A stretch of DNA of 64,000 nt from Devosia sp. MC521 (GCF_014127105.1 NZ_CP059902.1:1645001-1709000); one strand, 5' to 3'; positions 52,463 through 61,405 are shown, counted from the stretch's first letter. Program-made: numbers and translations. Notes: generated by a model from the sequence alone, not told the origin.

Positions 52463-54427
52463 ATGGCTGACAATGACGACTACGATGACATCTCCGTTGA
52501 AGAGATGGACGCGATCGATGCCGAGGTGATGCAGAGCAAGTCCTTGCATCGACCGGCCATCCACACTCTCCCCGAACTCATGATCCGCCTGGCATTGATG
52601 CCGGGTCATATCGCTCGCCTGAAGCGTGACCGCACCACCAGCATGATCATCGAGGCGCCCAGTGCCGAGTGGGTGCAACCGCTGATGCGCGCAGCCAAGC
52701 GGCTGGGTGAGTGGAAGTTTGCTCACGCGGTGAGCGAGCCGCCCCGCAAGTCCACGCATGGCATGACCACCTCTGATCAGGCTGTCTTCGCCATGGCGAA
52801 CGGCGGCCGCATCATCGGCGTCACGCAGAACCTGGATTATCTGCCCAAGGCCATGACCGCCTCGGCCGACATCCGGATCAAGATCGATCATCCCGATGAC
52901 GAGCTCCTGCGCCAGGCCATCAAGATGGCCACCGGTCGGTATCCCCGCTCCATGCCTGCTGGCGTCTCCCATGGCCTGGACTACTCGGACATCTGCGGCG
53001 CCATCCGCACCGGCAGCACCGCCAAGGCCTGCGTCGAGCGTCTGGTGGCCGCGTCCAAGGCGAAGTCGGAGGCCGCGCCCGGGCTCGAGGACGTACCTCC
53101 TGTCGAGGAGCTGTTCGGCTATGGCGAGGAACTGGAGGGGTGGGCCAAGGCGCTGATCACCGACCTGGACGCTTGGCGTGCCGGTAAGCTGGAGTTTTCG
53201 GCTATCCAGCGCACCGCGGTGCTGGCATCCGAGCCCGGCTTGGGCAAGACCACGTTCGCCCGCAGCCTCGCCAAGTCTGCCGGCATCCCGTTCTTTCCCA
53301 CGTCGGTCAGCCAGTGGTTCGCCAACAGTCCCGGCTACCTCGACAGCATCATCAAGCAGATCGATGAGTTGTTCGCCGCGGCCGCAGCGGTAGCGCCGGC
53401 CATGATTTTCCTGGACGAATGCGAGGGGATTCCGAGTCGTGCGAATGCTGATCGGCATTCATCGTGGTGGATCCCGGTTGTCGGGCACATGCTGCTCAAG
53501 CTGGACAGCGCCACCTCGGGTGACAGCTCGAAGCTGATCGTCATCGGTGCCACCAACCATCCCGAGAAGCTCGACGCGGCTCTGGTTCGTCCGGGCCGAT
53601 TGTCGAAGATCATCCACATCGAGAAGCCGGACGCCAAGGCACTTGAAGGCATCATTCGCCAGCATCTCGGCAAGGACCTGCCAGATGTTGACCTGAGCGT
53701 CGTTGCCAAGCTGGGCGTGGGCTCCAGCGGTGCCGATGTACATGACTGGGTGAAGTCGGCTCGCCTCGCGGCGCGCCAGCAGAACCGCCCCGTCGCCCTG
53801 CAGGACCTGTTCGCGCAGGTGGCGCCACCGGAGACACGGCCGCCGGGTTTGGTGCGGCGGATAGCTGTCCACGAAGCCGCCCATGCCGTGGCCAGTCATG
53901 TGCTGATGCCCGGTTCGGTGGACGGCGTCACCACCATCAGCCGTCAACCGTCGGAGGGCGGTCGCACCAGCATGTCGGTAGTGTTGGAAGACGCCATCGC
54001 ACGGCGCGACATCGACCACCGTGCCATGGTGCTCCTGGCGGGCCGGTGTGGTGAAGAGGTGCTGCTCAACTCGGTCAGCAGTGGCGCCGGCGGCGACGAG
54101 ACCAGCGACCTCGCGCAGGCCACCTACATGCTGGCCCTGGTGCACACCTCGCTTGGTCTCGGTGATCGGCTCCTGCACCGCTCCTCACCGCAGGAGGTCA
54201 AGCAGCTGCTGACCCTTGATCCGGTGCTGGCGAAGACCGTCGAAGAGGACCTGCAGCGGCTCTACGCCGCCAGCCTCGAGATCGTCCGTGACAATGCCAC
54301 GCTCGTTCAGGCCGTCGCCGATGCCCTGGTCAAGCAGCGGCATCTCACCGGCGAACAGTTCGTGGCGACCTGCCGCCGCGCTCAGCGGACCGACGCTGTC
54401 AAGCTCCTGGGAGGCAGCAATGGATGA
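52463..54427 (+). CDS. soluble FtsH-like AAA ATPase with M41 peptidase domain
   Basis: The 654-aa protein has an N-terminal acidic helical region, an AAA core with Walker A ASEPGLGKTT (255-264), Walker B MIFLDEC (314-320) and second region of homology IGATNHPEKLDAALVRPGR (361-379), then an M41 zinc-peptidase domain with VHEAAH (469-474) and a third-ligand region GAGGDETSDLAQAT near 541-554. Unlike FtsH it has no membrane segment and is not an essential housekeeping copy. It may degrade or remodel transposase components, or a host factor; that is an inference. Confidence 0.8.
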   Translation: MADNDDYDDISVEEMDAIDAEVMQSKSLHRPAIHTLPELMIRLALMPGHIARLKRDRTTSMIIEAPSAEWVQPLMRAAKRLGEWKFAHAVSEPPRKSTHGMTTSDQAVFAMANGGRIIGVTQNLDYLPKAMTASADIRIKIDHPDDELLRQAIKMATGRYPRSMPAGVSHGLDYSDICGAIRTGSTAKACVERLVAASKAKSEAAPGLEDVPPVEELFGYGEELEGWAKALITDLDAWRAGKLEFSAIQRTAVLASEPGLGKTTFARSLAKSAGIPFFPTSVSQWFANSPGYLDSIIKQIDELFAAAAAVAPAMIFLDECEGIPSRANADRHSSWWIPVVGHMLLKLDSATSGDSSKLIVIGATNHPEKLDAALVRPGRLSKIIHIEKPDAKALEGIIRQHLGKDLPDVDLSVVAKLGVGSSGADVHDWVKSARLAARQQNRPVALQDLFAQVAPPETRPPGLVRRIAVHEAAHAVASHVLMPGSVDGVTTISRQPSEGGRTSMSVVLEDAIARRDIDHRAMVLLAGRCGEEVLLNSVSSGAGGDETSDLAQATYMLALVHTSLGLGDRLLHRSSPQEVKQLLTLDPVLAKTVEEDLQRLYAASLEIVRDNATLVQAVADALVKQRHLTGEQFVATCRRAQRTDAVKLLGGSNG

Positions 54428-54656
54428 GTTGCTGATCCGGGTCCTGACCCGCCTCCTCCGTGTTCATGAGGAACTCGGTGACAAGAGTTTTGAGGAGGCT
54501 GCCCATCGCGCCCTGCTGGCGATTGCCATGACGGTGCGTGATGAAGCCGAGGCCCGCGCCGGGGACCGTCCCAAGCGGAACGCTGCTGTCGTCAACTTCC
54601 CGTTGGCGAAGGCGCTGGCCACCCGTTCGCAGGATCTGCCAGGAGGGGACAGATGA
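54420..54656 (+). CDS. 78-aa helical protein in the transposition-module operon
   Basis: The ATG at 54420 overlaps the protease gene by 8 nt and the stop overlaps the next start by 4 nt (ATGA), so it is translationally coupled on both sides. The protein is largely helical (LLIRVLTRLLRVHEELGDK) with a basic centre (GDRPKRNAAVVNF). I do not recognise a family. It may be an adaptor for the protease or a DNA-binding partner of the recombinase-like protein. Confidence 0.6.
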   Translation: MDELLIRVLTRLLRVHEELGDKSFEEAAHRALLAIAMTVRDEAEARAGDRPKRNAAVVNFPLAKALATRSQDLPGGDR

Positions 54657-55504
54657 GCCGCTCGTTGGTTGACGAAAGAGCATTGTGCCTGCCCCTCCTG
54701 GTCGAGCACCTGGCTGATCGCCCCGCCTCGACGCGCGAGGGATATATCGGTGATCTCAGGCGCGTCGCCGAAACGATGGAGCAGATCAACGGGCGCGTGG
54801 CAATCGCCGCGGATATCCTGGAACTCGATACGTCCGCCCTGCAGCGTCTCGTTGAAATGTGGGAGCAGGATGGCGTTTCCGTCTCTACCATCCGGCGGCG
54901 GCTCGTTTCCTTGCGAACGCACGTCCGGCTCCTGGCTCGCGAGCTGAGAACCGGCGGCGCCATCCTGACGGCCGACTTTCCGCGCCCGCAGCCGCAGGGC
55001 GATTGGTTGCCCCCTGCCCCCGACCTGCTCGATCTCGAGCGCGCCGTGGCAGCCAGCCAAGAATGGCAATGGTCTCGGGATCTGGCTGTCACTGCCTTGG
55101 CGGCATATCTCGGGTTGTCCACCGGGGAGATGGCGCCACTCGACCACAAGGCTTTGGGTAGTGGCTTCCTGGTCGTTCAACGGCCTGGCGGCTGTTTCCG
55201 GATCGTCGACATGGAACATCCTGTCGCCAGCGCCATCGGCCGCTACCTCCAGCTCGTACCAACCTCGATTGGTCGCAATGAGCCGCTGTTCCTGAACCAG
55301 TACGGCGGCCGGATGTCGCCAAGGCTGTTGCAGATGGCGTTGCGGCGCGTCCGGCAGGAGCTGGGCTGGCCGAGCGATGCCGTCGCTGGCCTGTTCCGTC
55401 GGCATCGGATCCGCAGCCTAGCCGCGCAAGGCAAGACGGTGACCGAAATTTCGACGGTGATGGGCATCGGCATCGAGACCGTTGTCCATCATTTGCGACC
55501 TTAG
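54653..55504 (+). CDS. tyrosine-recombinase-like protein with probable loss of catalysis
   Basis: The 283-aa protein has an N-terminal SAM-like core-binding domain (about 15-110, with STREGYIGDLRRV) and a C-terminal catalytic-domain-like fold. In the place of the GLRxxE motif it has GLSTGE, so the first catalytic Arg is missing; HRIRSL keeps the His-x-x-Arg pair, but no tyrosine follows at the usual distance. The C-terminus (AAQGKTVTEISTVMGIGIET then VVHHLRP) also reads as a LuxR-type helix-turn-helix. It may be a DNA-binding regulator derived from a recombinase. Confidence 0.6.
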   Translation: MSRSLVDERALCLPLLVEHLADRPASTREGYIGDLRRVAETMEQINGRVAIAADILELDTSALQRLVEMWEQDGVSVSTIRRRLVSLRTHVRLLARELRTGGAILTADFPRPQPQGDWLPPAPDLLDLERAVAASQEWQWSRDLAVTALAAYLGLSTGEMAPLDHKALGSGFLVVQRPGGCFRIVDMEHPVASAIGRYLQLVPTSIGRNEPLFLNQYGGRMSPRLLQMALRRVRQELGWPSDAVAGLFRRHRIRSLAAQGKTVTEISTVMGIGIETVVHHLRP

Positions 55505-55680
55505 CGGAAACTAAACAGAAACCACTCGGGCCAACGCCTCGCCAACCATCCCCGTGAACGCGTTGGCAACCAAAAAAGCAAGCAACTTCAACATACAGGA
55601 GCGAAGCAGCAAGTCATAAACCCTTGCCGCTGCAGAAGTCTCCGGAACGGGCCAGAAGAGCCCAGAGTAGCAGGTGCGTT

Positions 55681-56478
55681 ATGGTACAGTTTGGCAAGTC
55701 ATGGGAGGCAGAAAGTCTCGCACTTGCAGAACCACACTGGGAGCGACTGGTCCCGGGTGTGGAGCGGTTCAGGCTTCCCGGTAATGAGCCGGTGCGGCGT
55801 ATCATTACTGGCCGTAAGCCTAACCGCGTTGGTGGTTTCTATAGCTGGAAGAACGCTGGCCACGTGGTTCACGAGTCGGTCGGCGAGGAGCGTGTCGCCC
55901 GCCTTCTCGAGGTACATCAGTCAGTGACCGAGTATTTCGGCCAACCGGAAACGCTTCGGGTAACGCCCGACGGTGAAGTCGAATACTTCGAGTACACGCC
56001 GGACTTCCTGGTGCTCATGGGGCATGCGGAAATCCGGGTGGAGTACAAGCGGCTCTGCGACATCCGGCCTGAGAAGCCTGCCCCTGGTGACGAGCGCGGA
56101 CTGCGTCGATACCGCAAGGCCGCTCTGATGCGTCACAGGCTGCGCCTGGTGAGGGACGCCTATACCCGCTGTGGGCTTATCTGGGACCTTTGGACAGACG
56201 TCGACGTGGCGGGCATGGCTGACCCTGATGTCGTCGACGAAATCCTTGCGAACTCCGGTCGGCCGATCACGGCTGAGAATTTGGAGCGGCTGCTGAGCAC
56301 CCTCCGCAATCGCCCCGAGCAAACCGCGACGATGGCAGAGTGCGAAGCGGCACTGGAGAACACCGACTTCGCCCGCGGTGACATTCTTTCGCGGATCACG
56401 GAGCGCCTGATCGCAATCGACCTGTTCGAGCCCATCGGCCCCGACACGCCGGTCAAGCTGACGAGGGTCCGGCCATGA
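55681..56478 (+). CDS. tnsA: TnsA-like transposon endonuclease
   Basis: TnsA cuts the 5' strands at the transposon ends so that, with TnsB, the element is excised. The 265-aa protein has GRKPNRVGGFYSWKN near 42, a conserved glutamate in HESVGEERVARLLE, and the PD-(D/E)xK centre YTPDFLV near 108 and RVEYKRL near 120. An intact active site implies cut-and-paste transposition. The C-terminal half resembles the TnsA HTH region that meets TnsC. The ATG at 55681 is chosen; its stop overlaps tnsB (ATGA). Confidence 0.85.
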   Translation: MVQFGKSWEAESLALAEPHWERLVPGVERFRLPGNEPVRRIITGRKPNRVGGFYSWKNAGHVVHESVGEERVARLLEVHQSVTEYFGQPETLRVTPDGEVEYFEYTPDFLVLMGHAEIRVEYKRLCDIRPEKPAPGDERGLRRYRKAALMRHRLRLVRDAYTRCGLIWDLWTDVDVAGMADPDVVDEILANSGRPITAENLERLLSTLRNRPEQTATMAECEAALENTDFARGDILSRITERLIAIDLFEPIGPDTPVKLTRVRP

Positions 56479-58781
56479 ACATTGTGCTGACCAAGAACTC
56501 GATGCAGCCTGACCCCGGGGCGTTTCCTTTGGGCAAGCTCGACGACCTCATGGCAGACGACCTCAAGCCGAATGACGTCGTCATGATCGACGAGGTAGCG
56601 CACAAGTTCCTTATGAAGGTACCGCACGGGCCGCACCTGTTCTGGAACGGCCACGAAGAAAAGCAGTGTTCCTTCACTACGACTGAGCTGTTCAAGCTGA
56701 TGGACGAGCGGCGCTACTACCGGCCCGGCCGGGACGCGCCAACCTTCAAGTCAGATACCCATGAGGCCGAGCACCGGCAGCGCCTGGAGGTGGCCTACAA
56801 CCTGTTCAGGAAGGGGCCAAAGCTCAAGGCGGAAGCTCGCTGGCTGTTCGTCTCTGAGTTCCTCAACCGCATCAAGCAGGCGGAGGAAAGCGGCGAGCAG
56901 TATGCCCGGAACGAGGACAATGCGAAGGCAGTGATTGAAGCCGTCGAGGCTGCGATCGAACGCCACAACCAGCAGGTATTGGCCGAGGACAAGATCGAGC
57001 TGCCGCGGAACCGCGCCCCGCGCACGGTTCTCCGCTGGGTGGCTCGCGAGTTCAACCTCCAGATTCAGGAAGCCGGGTTACTGCATGGAAATGCTGTCAC
57101 GCCGCGCGCCAGAACCTTGCCGCCACGGGTGTTCGAGATCATCGGAGAACAGATCCGCGAGATGGTGGAATTCTCGCATGCGCTCGGGCCGCTGAAGATC
57201 CACACGCGGGTCGAGGACAAGATCAAGACGGAGAACGCCGAGCGCGGCACTTCGCTTCCTGTACCGTCCTATTCTACCGTGAATAACGAGTACCGCAGGT
57301 TCGATGCCTGGGTAAGGATGGCGAAGAAGGAGGGGGTCGCAAAAGCCGACCTCGAGTACGGATCTGTCGGCAAGAATCCGCGGCCAAAGCGTATCCTGGA
57401 TCTGGTGGAGATCGATCACCACCTTTTCGACTTGCACCCGACCCCGGGTGCACTCGGCCAGACCACTCTGGGTCTGGAACTCGCCCAGAAGGGGCTGGAC
57501 CGCTTTTGGGTGTGCCTGGCCCTCGACGTGCACTCAGGATACCCGCTCGGTTTCGCGATCACCTTCGAGCCTGGCGGGCTCACCCCTGCCCTGATGTGTA
57601 TCGATCATGCCATCCGTCCCAAGACGTATGTCAGGGAGCGTTGGCCAGACATCAACGGCGACCTCATGGGGTTCGGCAAGCCGGTGAAGGTCCGCTACGA
57701 CAATGCCAAGGAATTCGTGTCCTTGCAGTTGCAGCAGAACCTTGCTCGCATCCAGGTCGGTTTCGAGCTCTCGGTGCCGAAGAAGCCCAACAGCAAGCCG
57801 TATGTCGAGAGGCATTTCGGTACGATCGAGCAGGACTTCGTCCACTGGCTGAAGGGGTCGGTCGGTTCCGGACCGCATGATCGTGGTGACCGGCGCCCGC
57901 AGCATGAGGCAGCTATCGGTCTCGACGACTTCAACATGCTGTTTCACCAGTACCTGATCGAGGTCTATGCGCGACGTCCGCAGGAGGATCTGGACTACGA
58001 GACCCCGGAACAACGTTGGATCCGAGGGGCTAACAGTCCGTCGCATCGTCCCCGGCGCCTTGCTCAGCATGAGCTGGACAGATGGGACTTGGTGACCACC
58101 ATCGAGGTGGACGCCGTTGCCACCGATGAGGGTGTCACATGGCGCAAGCTCAAGTACCGGTCTGACGAACTCCAGCAGCTTCGCCGAACTGGTGGCGCTC
58201 ACGGTCATCGGGGCATGAAGCCAACCCCGGTGACGCTCCGCATTCCCCTGCTGGATGTCAGCAAGGCTTATGTGTCCCTGCGTTCGGATGAGCTGCCCGG
58301 TGGACGAGCGTTTCCTCCAGCCGAAATTCTCGTGCGGGCGGAAAACCCGCATGTGGAGGGGCGAACTATTTGGCAGCATGAGGCGGTATGCGATTTCCTT
58401 CGCCGGCAGAAGAAGGACGCCAGCAATGTTGCTGATTACAAGCAGGGCTTCCTGCGGCTCTTTGAGAATGCCTTGCGGGCCATGGGAGCCAAGCTCGATG
58501 ATAAGAAGCCGAAGGTGAAGCTCACAGGTGGCCAGGCACCACGTATTGCAGGGCTGATGCTGGATGGCCCAGCCAGCGTGTCGACGGTTGGGGCCAGGAA
58601 AATCATCGACCGTTACGACTTGCTCAAGGAACACGACGAGGAAGCCAATGGCGGGCAAGTCGTCGCTGAGCCTGCCGAACGCAAGAAGCGCAGCGTGTTG
58701 GACGTGTCAGATGATGAAGATCTGTTCGAAAACTTCGCAAACAGAACGAACTGGACACACGATATTATTGAGGACGACTAA
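56475..58781 (+). CDS. tnsB: TnsB-like DDE transposase
   Basis: TnsB binds the repeated end sites and joins the 3' ends to the target. The 768-aa protein has an N-terminal DNA-binding part (about 1-290), an RNase H-like core with DLVEIDHHLF near 313, RYDNAKEF near 408 and PYVERHFGTI near 444 (DDE with about 35 residues between the last two), and a Mu-type C-terminal domain with a tail (VSDDEDLFENFANRTN) suited to TnsC contact. The stop overlaps the tnsC start (TAATG). Confidence 0.92.
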   Translation: MNIVLTKNSMQPDPGAFPLGKLDDLMADDLKPNDVVMIDEVAHKFLMKVPHGPHLFWNGHEEKQCSFTTTELFKLMDERRYYRPGRDAPTFKSDTHEAEHRQRLEVAYNLFRKGPKLKAEARWLFVSEFLNRIKQAEESGEQYARNEDNAKAVIEAVEAAIERHNQQVLAEDKIELPRNRAPRTVLRWVAREFNLQIQEAGLLHGNAVTPRARTLPPRVFEIIGEQIREMVEFSHALGPLKIHTRVEDKIKTENAERGTSLPVPSYSTVNNEYRRFDAWVRMAKKEGVAKADLEYGSVGKNPRPKRILDLVEIDHHLFDLHPTPGALGQTTLGLELAQKGLDRFWVCLALDVHSGYPLGFAITFEPGGLTPALMCIDHAIRPKTYVRERWPDINGDLMGFGKPVKVRYDNAKEFVSLQLQQNLARIQVGFELSVPKKPNSKPYVERHFGTIEQDFVHWLKGSVGSGPHDRGDRRPQHEAAIGLDDFNMLFHQYLIEVYARRPQEDLDYETPEQRWIRGANSPSHRPRRLAQHELDRWDLVTTIEVDAVATDEGVTWRKLKYRSDELQQLRRTGGAHGHRGMKPTPVTLRIPLLDVSKAYVSLRSDELPGGRAFPPAEILVRAENPHVEGRTIWQHEAVCDFLRRQKKDASNVADYKQGFLRLFENALRAMGAKLDDKKPKVKLTGGQAPRIAGLMLDGPASVSTVGARKIIDRYDLLKEHDEEANGGQVVAEPAERKKRSVLDVSDDEDLFENFANRTNWTHDIIEDD

Positions 58782-59893
58782 TGAGCGGCGAGACTGTTGA
58801 TGACGGAAAGGCTCGCATTGCGGCACTCAAGGGAGAGATGTCTACGTGGGACAAGGAGCGGCGCCGCACGAAAATCCAGCGCATTTTCGTGGCGCATGCC
58901 AACAACCTGACCGCCACGCTTGCGCTTGAGGATGCTTACGACAATGCAATTCGGATGCGTGAGTCTTCCCCTGCATTTCTCGTGGGCGACAGCCGGTGTG
59001 GGAAGAGCGAACTTATCAAGCGGTTTATGTCTGCCAAGACCTCGCAGCCCGTGCCGGATGTACCGTTTGGCTGCTCCAAGATTTTGGGCAGCCCGGCTCG
59101 TGCCGTCTACCTCAATTGCCAGAATGGGGCCACTCCTCGGCAAGCCTGTAACACAATGCTCGAGGAACTGTTCAAGCACTGGTTGTCAGCCCGAGGGCCG
59201 AGTCAGCAAGAGGCAAGCTTGCTGCTCATGAAGCATTTCCAGCGTGAAAAGATCGACATGCTCGTCATCGACGAAGCACAAAAGATGTATGACGGCCAGT
59301 CACCCAAGGACCTCGTCAACTGGATCGTTTCTATGCGAGATGCGGGTTTCTTCCGGATCTTTGTCACTGGTGATCGTAGCCTTCTGGAATTGATCGACAC
59401 GCACAAGGTCCTGAGAGACAGCAAGCATTCGCTGGTTGAGTTGCGGCCCCTCGGGTACCAGACGGAAAAGCAAAAGGGGCAGTTTGCGGCATTCTTGAAG
59501 AAGTTCGACGAGGAAATGCCGTTTGTGTCTACGCCCCTTGCCGACGAGGGATTAGAGGAAGCTTTCTTTTTCGCCACCCGCGGACGACCGGGGGTACTTG
59601 CTAATCTTCTTGAGGGAGCCACGGTAGAGGCGTTCCGTCGATTGACCGACGACGACGGTAACCTCAAGGAGATGCCTCGAACGATGACGGTTGGGGACCT
59701 CGCTCGAGCTTTCAAGATCAAGATGGCGACCGAAACCCGCATGCTGAAGATCAACCCTTTCACCCATTCTGGGCCTTTCCCCAGCTATCCGAAGACGCTT
59801 GAGGGTGAGCTCGATGAACTTCAGCGAGCTCTCGCCGCCAAGGCGGCGCGTGGACGACAGCGTGCAAGCCGTCTCTACGATGACCCCAAGTGA
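58781..59893 (+). CDS. tnsC: TnsC-like AAA+ transposition regulator
   Basis: TnsC is the ATP-dependent matchmaker that polymerises on target DNA and activates TnsAB. The 370-aa protein has Walker A FLVGDSRCGKSE near 66-77 and Walker B MLVIDEAQKMYD near 160, followed by a sensor region (RIFVTGDRSLLELID). It overlaps tniQ by 14 bp. Confidence 0.9.
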   Translation: MSGETVDDGKARIAALKGEMSTWDKERRRTKIQRIFVAHANNLTATLALEDAYDNAIRMRESSPAFLVGDSRCGKSELIKRFMSAKTSQPVPDVPFGCSKILGSPARAVYLNCQNGATPRQACNTMLEELFKHWLSARGPSQQEASLLLMKHFQREKIDMLVIDEAQKMYDGQSPKDLVNWIVSMRDAGFFRIFVTGDRSLLELIDTHKVLRDSKHSLVELRPLGYQTEKQKGQFAAFLKKFDEEMPFVSTPLADEGLEEAFFFATRGRPGVLANLLEGATVEAFRRLTDDDGNLKEMPRTMTVGDLARAFKIKMATETRMLKINPFTHSGPFPSYPKTLEGELDELQRALAAKAARGRQRASRLYDDPK

Positions 59894-60869
59894 ATCATCT
59901 CAGCCGCCGACCGGACCGCTCTGGGACTTCCCAGAGCCCGCTCATGCTGATGAGGATCCGGCCTCCATCATCGTCCGTGTTGCAGAAGGTCACTTCTTCC
60001 GGACGAGCGACCTTTTTTCTCGGTATTTCCAGCTGCCGGCATACCGGTTAGCGGACGTAGGGAATCATCCGGGAATTCTGGACCAACTCGATGTTTTGGC
60101 GGGATGCGGTTCCGAATTTCTCCGCTCGCTGGGTTGGCAGCGCCAGGCGGGCAAGAAGGTCGTATTCCGGGGGCAGGCTCTCCCTTCCGATTGGATCGGG
60201 GAAGGGAGACGGGTAGCTCCAGGCGTTCTGGCGGCCGACGGTGATCAACCGTACATCCGGTTGGCTTGGCGATTCCCCGCCATTCCCTTCGATCTCAACA
60301 CGAACGAGATGCTGATCGATCGCTGCCCATTGTGCTTTAACTTTCTCACGTGGACGCGAATCCGGTCCGTCTGCCATTGTCAGAACTGTCAGTTCGATTT
60401 GCGCGAAGCTCGTCCAGTTTATGCACGAGGCGAGTACGTTCAGCCTGCTTTGAAGCTGGCGGCTCATCTCGGTTTGCTGCCTGGCGAAAAGATTGCTCTC
60501 CCGCCCCCCTTCGCCACAGAAGATTCAGTGGTAGCTCTGAAAGTTCTGGAGTGGTGCGCGTGGTTCGCCGGACGGTGTGAGGTAGTGCCAGTCGCGCAGT
60601 CGGCTACGAATGCTCATCGAGGTGTTGCAGTTGCGGAAAGTTGGCCAGCAACGCTGGAACTCGCTGCTGACCTAGTCCTTCGCCAGGTACTCAAGAAAGA
60701 GCATGCGATGAGTACTCTTCAGGGGGCGTTCAGATCGTTGCCGAACATGGAGATGCGCAAAGGCGTATCGACGCAACTGGCCGAAATCATGCAGCGACTG
60801 AACGTTCAGAGGGTACAAGATTATCTGGTGGTAAACCGCTGGAAATACTTCCAGCGTGGATGGCTATAG
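59880..60869 (+). CDS. tniQ: TniQ/TnsD-family target-selection protein
   Basis: TniQ proteins direct TnsC to the target. The 329-aa product has the TniQ N-terminal pattern ending in a zinc finger: CPLCFNFLTW near 148 and CHCQNCQFDLRE near 165. It is much shorter than E. coli TnsD, which argues against a dedicated sequence-specific att-site reader. The ATG at 59880 is preferred, but several starts from 59799 onward are possible because this region overlaps tnsC. Confidence 0.82.
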   Translation: MTPSESSQPPTGPLWDFPEPAHADEDPASIIVRVAEGHFFRTSDLFSRYFQLPAYRLADVGNHPGILDQLDVLAGCGSEFLRSLGWQRQAGKKVVFRGQALPSDWIGEGRRVAPGVLAADGDQPYIRLAWRFPAIPFDLNTNEMLIDRCPLCFNFLTWTRIRSVCHCQNCQFDLREARPVYARGEYVQPALKLAAHLGLLPGEKIALPPPFATEDSVVALKVLEWCAWFAGRCEVVPVAQSATNAHRGVAVAESWPATLELAADLVLRQVLKKEHAMSTLQGAFRSLPNMEMRKGVSTQLAEIMQRLNVQRVQDYLVVNRWKYFQRGWL

Positions 60870-61163
60870 CTATTCCAGCAGGGCCAGCCAGTCCTTGATG
60901 CGGCCCAGGGCCGGTCCGCCCAGCTCCCACCTTCCTCCCTGCCCTTTGACGAACCCCACAAGCTGAAGCTCTTTGAGGATAGTCCTCATGGAGTCATTGG
61001 GGATGCCAACGTGAGCGTTGAAATCTCGAAGGTCGCGTGGTGCCACGGCGAGAAGCTCGAGCACTCGACGGCTCGGCGGATTTGCGAGCGCGATGAACGC
61101 AGCATTGGTGTGAACAAACTCGGGATCGTCATCCTTCAAGATCGGTAGAGTGCCGTCGAACAT
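60870..61163 (-). CDS. small winged-helix protein near the right end
   Basis: The 97-aa protein looks like an ArsR-type winged helix: LANPPSRRVLELLAVAPRDL, a recognition-helix segment VGIPNDSMRTILKELQLVGF and a wing KGQGGRWELGG. It ends 1 bp from the convergent tniQ stop and is transcribed inward from the right end. It may regulate the element or be cargo. Confidence 0.65.
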   Translation of the reverse strand: MFDGTLPILKDDDPEFVHTNAAFIALANPPSRRVLELLAVAPRDLRDFNAHVGIPNDSMRTILKELQLVGFVKGQGGRWELGGPALGRIKDWLALLE

Positions 61164-61258
61164 GTGCCTGCCTGTGAAATGCAGCAGGATATTTGTATAA
61201 AACTGTCAGCATTCCGTTAAGCTTTGGGAAGCGTTGCTGACTCGCGTCTCCAATGCTC

Positions 61259-61335
61259 CGGCCAGTGCCAGATTCTGATGGCTGCTTTTGTCGGCCAGTG
61301 CCAATTTCTGGAACTTTGGTGCCAGAATTGGGGAA
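61259..61335. repeat. right-end internal TnsB-type sites
   Basis: Three sites read on the minus strand as variants of AATCTGGCACTGGC: 61259-61277 (GGCCAGTGCCAGATTCTG on the plus strand), 61293-61313 and 61316-61335. The last two nearly abut, as in the dense right end of Tn7. Confidence 0.75.
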
Positions 61336-61370
61336 TATTCCAACATTGTTTTTGTTGCTGAATTCCCGAC

Positions 61371-61400
61371 GGCCAGTGTCAGATTGCGTTCCAGGGGACA
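61371..61400. repeat. right terminal repeat and outermost TnsB-type site
   Basis: GGCCAGTGTCAGATTGCG followed by TTCCAGGGGACA is the inverted counterpart of the left terminus and ends in ACA at 61400. Confidence 0.88.
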
Positions 61401-61405
61401 ATCAG
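61401..61405. repeat. target-site duplication, right copy (ATCAG)
   Basis: Identical to the 5 bp immediately left of the element at 40342-40346. Confidence 0.9.

Larger units (their letters stand above)
40347..61400. mobile_element. complete Tn7-like transposon, 21,054 bp
   Basis: The element runs from TGTCCCC at 40347 to GGGGACA at 61400 and is bordered by ATCAG on both sides. Terminal 29-30 bp are related inverted repeats, and further TnsB-site-like repeats lie inside each end. It encodes tnsA, tnsB, tnsC and tniQ at the right end, preceded by an AAA/M41 protease, a 78-aa protein and a recombinase-like protein. The left half carries a seven-gene candidate defence operon. No tnsE, second tniQ, Cas gene or CRISPR is present. 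It sits between the lacI-type gene and the anbu gene, not at glmS. Confidence 0.93.

Noticed and set aside
52463..60869. CRISPR-associated transposon
   Set aside because: There are no Cas genes and no regularly spaced repeats in the element; TniQ alone is not evidence of it.
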